64,000 nucleotides of DNA, taken from NCBI GenBank assembly GCA_023402395.1, contig JAEYGI010000042.1:130237-194236 (forward strand), read 5' to 3'. Both the position numbers and the translations under genes were made by a program. Positions 58,963 to 64,000 of this stretch are shown here, in pieces (the stretch's first letter is position 1; every line of letters begins with the position of its first letter). The notes beneath the pieces are model-generated. The model made no database searches and was not told the origin of the DNA. It was given only the letters and a program-made list of their open reading frames with translations. The stretch is from Bacillota bacterium. GTDB lineage: Bacteria; Bacillota; UBA4882; UBA8346.

Positions 58963-60312
58963 ATGTCGTCCATTGAAAGGCCCAGGTTCGCCTGCGCCTT
59001 GGGAGGGGTATTGAGCACGGTGACGGCGCTGCCGGGAGCGGTTCCGATCATTCACGCCGCGGCCGGTTGCGGCGGGAGTCTGGCCGCCAGCCAGCAAAGC
59101 GGCAACGGGTTCCTGGGCGCCGGTTACTGCGGCGGATTGGCCTTGCCCAGTTCCAACGTATCCGAAAACGAGATCGTTTTCGGCGGCGAAGATCGTTTGC
59201 AAGAACAGATCCGCAACACGCTGGAAATGATCGAGGCCGGACTGTATGTGGTCGCTACCGGCTGCATGACCGAGATCATCGGCGATGACGCCCAAAATGT
59301 CAGCGCCGCTTTCCGGCGGCAAGGCCATCCGGTCGTCGCCGTCGCGGCGGGAGGGTTCATCGGGAACGCCTACAAGGGGTATGAGTTGACCTTGGAAGCC
59401 TTATTCCGGGAACAGGTAAGGCCGGATCGGCCCAAGGATCAAAAATTGATCAATCTCTGGGGGTTGGTTCCGGGATTGGACCCGTTTTTCCGGGGCGACC
59501 TGATCGAGCTGAAACGGTTACTGGAACGGATCGGGATCCGGGCCAACACCTTTTTCGGCGACGGCGAAACCCTTGACAGCCTGGCCGAGGCGGGGGCCGC
59601 GGCCGCCAATATCGTGCTTTCCAGGGCCTATGGCCTGGAAGCGGCCGCCCTTTTTGAAGAGTTGCACGGGACGCCGTACCGGACGGCCGATCTTCCCATT
59701 GGCCCCACGGCCACCGCCGAGTTTCTGCGGAGCGCGGCCGGGTTGGCCGGCGTTGACAGCGAGGCGGTTGAGCGGACGATCAGCGAGGAAACCCAGCAAT
59801 ATTACAGGTTCATCGAGCGGGCCGCCGACCTTTACACCGATCTCGATCTGCAGCACCATGCGGTGATCGTGGGAAACGCCAATTACACCTATCCGGTGAC
59901 CCGTTTTTTGGCCGAAGATCTGGGCTGGCTGCCGGAGTTGGCCGTGATCACCGATCCTTTGCCCGAGGAGCTCCAAGCCGCCTTGCGAGGCTGCTTCACC
60001 GGGATGGCCGGGGTCAAACCGCCCACGCTGGTATTTGAAAGCGGCACGGTGGCGATAGAAAGGCATCTTGCCGAGCATTGGCCGGCGCCGAGTCAGGACC
60101 GGTACGTTCATCGCCTCAGCCCCGCCTTTATCCTCGGCAGTTCGCTGGAGCGGGAACTGGCGGCCGGAATCGGGGCCAAAACGCTCAGCATCAGTTATCC
60201 CATATTTAACCGGGTGATTCTCGATCGCGGCTACGCCGGGTTCCGGGGCGGGCTGCATCTGGTGGAAGATCTGCTCGATGTTCAGGTGGCGGGGGGAGGC
60301 CGGTACAGTTGA
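58963..60312 (+). CDS. Nitrogenase-like component 1, beta (NifK-like) subunit 2
   Basis: A 449-residue paralogue of the K-like protein at 55623, clearly related but divergent. Cysteines at the P-cluster positions are Cys11 (FACALGG), Cys36 (HAAAGCGG) and Cys101 (ATGCMTEIIGDDA). An additional Cys56 (GYCGGLALPSSN) replaces Cys50 of the first paralogue. Common blocks include PSSNVSENEIVFGGEDRLQE, matched in the first protein by PSTNASEKEIIFGGSERLRE. It precedes its D-like partner, the reverse of the first pair. GAGGTGATT precedes the ATG. Confidence 0.9.
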   Translation: MSSIERPRFACALGGVLSTVTALPGAVPIIHAAAGCGGSLAASQQSGNGFLGAGYCGGLALPSSNVSENEIVFGGEDRLQEQIRNTLEMIEAGLYVVATGCMTEIIGDDAQNVSAAFRRQGHPVVAVAAGGFIGNAYKGYELTLEALFREQVRPDRPKDQKLINLWGLVPGLDPFFRGDLIELKRLLERIGIRANTFFGDGETLDSLAEAGAAAANIVLSRAYGLEAAALFEELHGTPYRTADLPIGPTATAEFLRSAAGLAGVDSEAVERTISEETQQYYRFIERAADLYTDLDLQHHAVIVGNANYTYPVTRFLAEDLGWLPELAVITDPLPEELQAALRGCFTGMAGVKPPTLVFESGTVAIERHLAEHWPAPSQDRYVHRLSPAFILGSSLERELAAGIGAKTLSISYPIFNRVILDRGYAGFRGGLHLVEDLLDVQVAGGGRYS

Positions 60313-61808
60313 GTCATATGGATGAAAAAGTGGTTCCCAAACGGGAGGACCGGTTGCAGGCTAATAACGCCTATGGGGGCAAGGTTTGTCAACTGGTGAA
60401 GGACTCCAAAGCGGGCTGCCTGGTCAACAAAGATCGCGGTTTCAGCCAGACCTGCAATTGCCAGTTGGGGCTGTCCCTGGCGATGGTCCACACCCTGCCG
60501 GATACGGTGATTATCGTGCACGGGCCGGTGGGTTGCGCCAGCTCCAGCCATGGTTCGGACAGTTATCACCGCGCCGGGTTGACCAACCGGGGTTTGCCGG
60601 CCGAACCGCTGCGTTGGATCTCATCCAATCTGGAAGAACGGGATATCATCAACGGCGGCGCTCAAAAACTGGAAGAAGCCATTATCGAGGCGGACCGGAC
60701 TCACCGGCCGGCGGCGATCGTGATCGTGACCACCTGCGCCCCGGGGATCATCGGCGACGATATCGATGAAGTGGCGTCCCGGATTCAGCCGCAAGTCGCG
60801 GCCAGGATTATCCCGGTTCATTGCGAGGGTTTTAAAACCAAAATCTCGGCCACCGCCTATGACGCAGTGTATCACGGAATCGGACGGAACCTGCCGCTCA
60901 GCCCGGAGCGGACGGAGCTGGTGCTCCCCGATCCGCTGGCGGATCTGGCCGAGCAGTACCGCCAGGGCAAGACGGTGAATATTTTCAATGTCTTTTCGAT
61001 CGGCCGCGCCGACGAGCTTGAGCTGGAACGGTTATTGGGGAATCTGGGGCTGAAGGCCGCCTTTTACCCCAACTTCGCCCACCCCGATCAATTCCGGGCC
61101 TTGTCTCAAGCGGCGCTCAATGTCAGCCTCTGCCCGACCCATGACGACTATTTCCTGGAGTTTCTCAAGGAGCGGTTCGGCACGCCCTATATCCTGAACA
61201 CGATGCCGATCGGGATTCGCAATACCCGCGAATGGCTGCTGGATATCGCCCGGGTCTTCGGCTTGGAAACGGAAGCGGAGCGGATCGCGGCCGTGGAAGA
61301 AGCCGAGTTGAACCGGAGCCTGAGCCGGTACCGGGATGGGCTGCAAGGCAAAAAGGTCTTTTTGAGCGGCGGTGAGATCCGGGCGGCGGCCACCGCCATG
61401 CTCATGCAAGAGCTGGGATGCGAGATCGCGGGGATCCGGGGCCATCACTACGACCGGTTCGGCGACGAACTCTATCTGAAAACCGCCGCGCTCAGCCCGG
61501 ATCTGAACGTCAATATCGCCACCACCCAAGTTTTTGAGCTGGTCAACCTGCTGCGGCGGGCCCGGCCCGATCTGTTCCTGGGCCACAGCGGCAGCAATGT
61601 GTGGGCTGCGAAACTCGGTATCCCGTCACTGCCGATCTTCAGCCAGACCCAGTATTATCTGGGCTATCGCGGGGTATTCGAGGTAGCCCGGCGCGCGGTC
61701 AAACTGCTCGGCAACACCGCCTTTCAACGCCGGCTGCAAAGCAACACCGCGCTGCCGTTCAAACCGGAATGGTATGACCGCGATCCGTTTTCATACATTA
61801 AGAATTAG
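60309..61808 (+). CDS. Nitrogenase-like component 1, alpha (NifD-like) subunit 2
   Basis: A 499-residue paralogue of the D-like protein at 54148. Cys49/Cys51 in FSQTCNCQLG, Cys76 in HGPVGC and Cys143 in TTCAPGIIGDD are P-cluster-type ligands. Cys275 in VSLCPTHDDYF matches the cofactor cysteine. The cofactor histidine is absent: QYYLGYRGVFEVA has Leu451 there, and HCEGFKTKISATAYD has Tyr at the His195 position. Both D proteins share an N-terminal GCxxxxxxRGFSQT block. The TTG at 60309 is 9 bases after GGGGAGG and overlaps the previous stop; an ATG at 60318 is too far away. Confidence 0.9.
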   Translation: MSHMDEKVVPKREDRLQANNAYGGKVCQLVKDSKAGCLVNKDRGFSQTCNCQLGLSLAMVHTLPDTVIIVHGPVGCASSSHGSDSYHRAGLTNRGLPAEPLRWISSNLEERDIINGGAQKLEEAIIEADRTHRPAAIVIVTTCAPGIIGDDIDEVASRIQPQVAARIIPVHCEGFKTKISATAYDAVYHGIGRNLPLSPERTELVLPDPLADLAEQYRQGKTVNIFNVFSIGRADELELERLLGNLGLKAAFYPNFAHPDQFRALSQAALNVSLCPTHDDYFLEFLKERFGTPYILNTMPIGIRNTREWLLDIARVFGLETEAERIAAVEEAELNRSLSRYRDGLQGKKVFLSGGEIRAAATAMLMQELGCEIAGIRGHHYDRFGDELYLKTAALSPDLNVNIATTQVFELVNLLRRARPDLFLGHSGSNVWAAKLGIPSLPIFSQTQYYLGYRGVFEVARRAVKLLGNTAFQRRLQSNTALPFKPEWYDRDPFSYIKN

Positions 61809-61860
61809 GAGCCATATCAACGCTCCCGGCTTGGGCCGGCGCCGTAAAAGGAGGAATCGC

Positions 61861-62808
61861 ATGCCGCGCCGATTGATGGTGTTTCTGAAACATTTGGGGC
61901 TGAGCCTGTCCGGCCTGGCCGTCCTGTTTTTGCTCTGGGAGATCGCGCCGGGACGGCGGTGGGTGAACCCGCGCTATCTGCCGGGTTTCACCCAGGTGGT
62001 GGCGGCCATCGGGGACATGGGCGGTTCCGGTGAGTTCTGGCCGCATCTGGTGGTCAGCCTGTGGCGGGCCGCCGGCGGACTGTTGATCGCCATCGCTCTC
62101 GGGCTGCCGTTGGGGCTGGCCTTGGGACAAAAGGAGGGGCCGGTCATGGCGGCGGCCGGCCCCTTGCTGCGCTTCCTGAGCCAGGCCAACCCCTTCTCGC
62201 TGATGCCGGTATTCATTTTGTTTTTCGGGGTCGGTGAAATCGCCAAGCTGGCGGTGGTGGCCTGGGTCTGTCTCTGGCCGATTCTCTTCAACACGATCAC
62301 CGGCGTCCGGACCGTGGACCCGGCGCTGTTGAAAACGGCGCGCTCGCTGAATGTCGGCCCCTGGAGGCTCATCGTCAACGTCGTGCTGCCCGGCGCGGCG
62401 CCGGCCATTTTCGGCGGGATTCAAATCGGCATTCAGATGGCGTTTTTTATGCTGATCGCGGCCGAAATGATCGGAGCCAGCGTCGGGCTGGGCTATTTGC
62501 TGCACCTGTCGGCCATGGTCAATCAAACCGTCCGGGTCTATGCGGCCGGCTTCGCCATTGCGCTGTTGGGAATGGCATTGAACCGGCTGCTGTTGTTTTT
62601 GAAGCGAAGCCTGTTTTTTTGGAATGAAACCGGTGAGGCGGCGGGGGCCGGTTCCGGCCGGGAAAGGGTTCGAATGCCGGCGCGCTACGCGATTCTGATC
62701 GTGGCGGCACTCATGGCGGGAATCTTGTTCAGCGGCGGCCTGGAGGCGGAACGGGTCCGGCACTTTCAGCCGATGATTCATTCCCATGGGGGAGGGTACA
62801 CTGATTGA
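61861..62808 (+). CDS. ABC permease, SsuC type, with extra C-terminal segment (permease 2)
   Basis: A 315-residue permease of the same family as the one at 57031: LMPVFILFFGVGEIAKLAVV, the coupling loop TARSLNVGPWRLIVNVVLPG and AAEMIGASVGLGYLLHL. After the normal end (about residue 258) it continues with a polar linker and one more hydrophobic segment (YAILIVAALMAGILF) plus a tail ending HSHGGGYTD, absent from the other two permeases. AAGGAGG precedes the ATG. It overlaps permease 3 by four bases. Confidence 0.9.
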   Translation: MPRRLMVFLKHLGLSLSGLAVLFLLWEIAPGRRWVNPRYLPGFTQVVAAIGDMGGSGEFWPHLVVSLWRAAGGLLIAIALGLPLGLALGQKEGPVMAAAGPLLRFLSQANPFSLMPVFILFFGVGEIAKLAVVAWVCLWPILFNTITGVRTVDPALLKTARSLNVGPWRLIVNVVLPGAAPAIFGGIQIGIQMAFFMLIAAEMIGASVGLGYLLHLSAMVNQTVRVYAAGFAIALLGMALNRLLLFLKRSLFFWNETGEAAGAGSGRERVRMPARYAILIVAALMAGILFSGGLEAERVRHFQPMIHSHGGGYTD

Positions 62809-63638
62809 AAGCGAGGGGACATCCCCCGGTAAACGAGGCGCGGCCGACGACGGGCGGTCCGAGAGGTTGGGGCAAATTCCTGGGGATCCTGATGCTGCCG
62901 GCCGTCTGGGAACTGCTCAGCCGGTCCGGGCTGGTGAATCCGTTTTTTATTCCGCCGTTTTCCCAGGTCGCGGTTGCCGCCTGGGAACTGGCGGCATCGG
63001 GAATGTTAACCGTCCACGGATTGCTCAGCCTGGAACGCTCCTTGGCCGGTTTGGCGATCGCGGTGATCCTCGGCGTGCCGCTGGGGTTATTGCTGGCCGA
63101 CTGGTTTAAGCGGCTGGAGCTGATTGTAAATCCGGTGCTGGAGTTTTTGGCGCAGATCAATCCGTTTATCATGTTTCATCTGATTTTGTGCTTCGTCCCG
63201 CTGGGCGAGATGGTCCAGATCACCATTATCGCCTGGGCCTGCGTCTGGCCGGTGCTGTACAATACCAGCGCCGGGGTGCAAACCATCAACCCGGCGCTGA
63301 TCAAGGCCGGCCGGTCGTTCGGGCTGAACTACCCGGCGCTATTTTGGAAAGTGATCGTTCCGGCGGCGGCGCCGGCGATCTTCGCCGGGATCCGTCTCGG
63401 CGCCGGGTATTCGGTGTTCATGCTGATCGCCGCCGAGATGATGGGCTCAACTTCCGGGCTGGGGTGGCTGGTTGCGAGCAGCCAAGCCAATTACGAGGTA
63501 GCCCGGATCTTCGCGGCCGCGCTGATCATCGCGCTGCTGGGGCTGGGGCTGGATCTGGCGCTGCAATTCGCCGGCCGGCGGTTCGCCGTGGCCGAGGATG
63601 AGGATTCGCAACTGCTCCGGATTGGGTGGTTAGATTAG
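62805..63638 (+). CDS. ABC permease, SsuC type (permease 3)
   Basis: A 277-residue permease of the BPD_transp_1 family: LGVPLGLLLADWFKRLELIV, INPFIMFHLILCFVPLGEMV, the coupling loop AGRSFGLNYPALFWKVIVPA and AAEMMGSTSGLGWLVASS. TTG start overlapping the previous stop, with GGGGGAGGG upstream. It probably forms a heterodimer with permease 2. It is the last gene of the visible operon; no ATPase gene follows before the window ends. Confidence 0.9.
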   Translation: MKARGHPPVNEARPTTGGPRGWGKFLGILMLPAVWELLSRSGLVNPFFIPPFSQVAVAAWELAASGMLTVHGLLSLERSLAGLAIAVILGVPLGLLLADWFKRLELIVNPVLEFLAQINPFIMFHLILCFVPLGEMVQITIIAWACVWPVLYNTSAGVQTINPALIKAGRSFGLNYPALFWKVIVPAAAPAIFAGIRLGAGYSVFMLIAAEMMGSTSGLGWLVASSQANYEVARIFAAALIIALLGLGLDLALQFAGRRFAVAEDEDSQLLRIGWLD

Positions 63639-63684
63639 GATGAAAGTATGCATCGTCCATAAATCGACGAAAGACTGCGGCCCG

Positions 63685-63880
63685 TTTCCAGACCTAACCC
63701 TCGCCCTTTGCGGCTAATATCCATCCATGGATGCCGCAACCTTAAGCCTTCCTGGCTCTGGTTCCCCGGAGTCGCTGATTCAGGGTGGTGATTCAAGGGG
63801 AAGGGTAACCCTAGCCGCTGTTGCCCAAATGCTTTTAGGCGCCGGAGGCATTGGTTACTCTTCCCTGTCAGGGCAATGTC
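63685..63880. other. Structured intergenic region, possible structured RNA
   Basis: Several long pairings occur in order. TTGCGGC and GCCGCAA enclose ATCCAT CC ATGGAT (63705-63735). GGGAAGGGTAACC (63798) pairs with GGTTACTCTTCCC (63853) apart from one G-U. AATGC and GCATT nest inside that. TTGCCC (63821) could pair with GGGCAA (63871), which would make a pseudoknot. No open frame covers it. I cannot assign a known RNA family or be sure of the strand. Confidence 0.45.
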
Positions 63881-63936
63881 AACAAGCTATACTGTAAGTA
63901 TTTAGGAAGAAATCAGTCAATAACGTGGCCGAAATT

Positions 63937-64000
63937 CAAACCTCTCCCCCATCCCCTCCCCGATGCGGCGATTTTGAAAGATAATTCGGCGGGGAGGGGC
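63937..64000. repeat. GC-rich element, second copy, cut by the window edge
   Basis: From AACCTCTCCCCCATCCCC through GGCGATTTT to TTCGGCGGGGAGGGGC it is nearly identical to 24887-24955. The element continues beyond the window. Confidence 0.75.

Noticed and set aside
53641..63638. A functional N2-fixing nitrogenase cluster
   Set aside because: The cofactor histidine is missing in both D-like proteins, and nifH, nifB and nifEN are not seen. The genes are better called nitrogenase-like.
53641..63638. A light-independent protochlorophyllide or cofactor F430 reductase
   Set aside because: No tetrapyrrole or chlorophyll genes surround it, the cluster is linked to an organic-anion transporter, and a cofactor-type cysteine is retained. 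Not excluded without a tree.

Overview
This 64 kb window has the look of a chromosome from a spore-forming member of the Bacillota that also has an outer membrane. It carries a SleB-type spore cortex hydrolase, a DUF2512 protein, cdaA/glmM and a glmS ribozyme. It also carries two secreted beta-barrel proteins, one a clear porin-like protein ending in aromatic-X-Phe. GC content is fairly high, start codons are often TTG or GTG, and Shine-Dalgarno sites are strong. A diderm, Hydrogenisporia/Limnochordia-like lineage is my inference; no rRNA or marker gene here settles it. I saw no tRNA, rRNA, CRISPR array or complete insertion sequence.

Layout. (1) 1-5.4 kb: a glycine riboswitch reading off the left edge, cell-wall and spore enzymes, and small membrane proteins. 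(2) 5.4-10.7 kb: ilvD, a VapBC-type module, and ilvB-ilvN for branched-chain amino acids. (3) 11-14.6 kb: a porin, hpt and a purine permease. (4) 15-21.4 kb: c-di-AMP cyclase, an FAD oxidoreductase, glmM, the glmS ribozyme and glmS, which together supply amino-sugar precursors for the wall. (5) 21.5-29.8 kb: LysE exporter, second barrel protein, aldo/keto reductase, two MarR/GNAT units and a cell-wall amidase. (6) 30-44.2 kb: a cobalamin riboswitch followed by a colinear 16-gene operon with CbiMNQO cobalt uptake and the anaerobic corrin ring pathway through cobyric acid synthase and the adenosyltransferase. (7) 44.9-50.3 kb: a Gld-like ABC system and a membrane-anchored carbohydrate-binding-like protein. 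(8) 50.5-53.1 kb: an ABC exporter and an EamA transporter on the minus strand. (9) 53.3-63.6 kb: the most unusual locus. It has a NifX-like protein and two divergent pairs of nitrogenase-like component 1 subunits in the order D-K then K-D. Interleaved with them are three SsuC/TauC-type permeases and one SsuA/NMT1-type binding protein. Both D-like proteins keep the P-cluster-type cysteines and a candidate cofactor cysteine but lack the FeMo-cofactor histidine. No NifH reductase and no transport ATPase lie in the window.

The intergenic DNA is rich in repeats. Three separate arrays of tandem 21-bp units have unrelated sequences but the same period and an imperfect-hairpin design. A family of roughly 90-bp elements has TATATA-type inverted ends. 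A family of roughly 130-bp double-hairpin elements brackets the cdaA-glmS region. A GC-rich element is found near 25 kb and again at the right edge.

All family assignments come from reading motifs in the translated sequence; no database search was possible.
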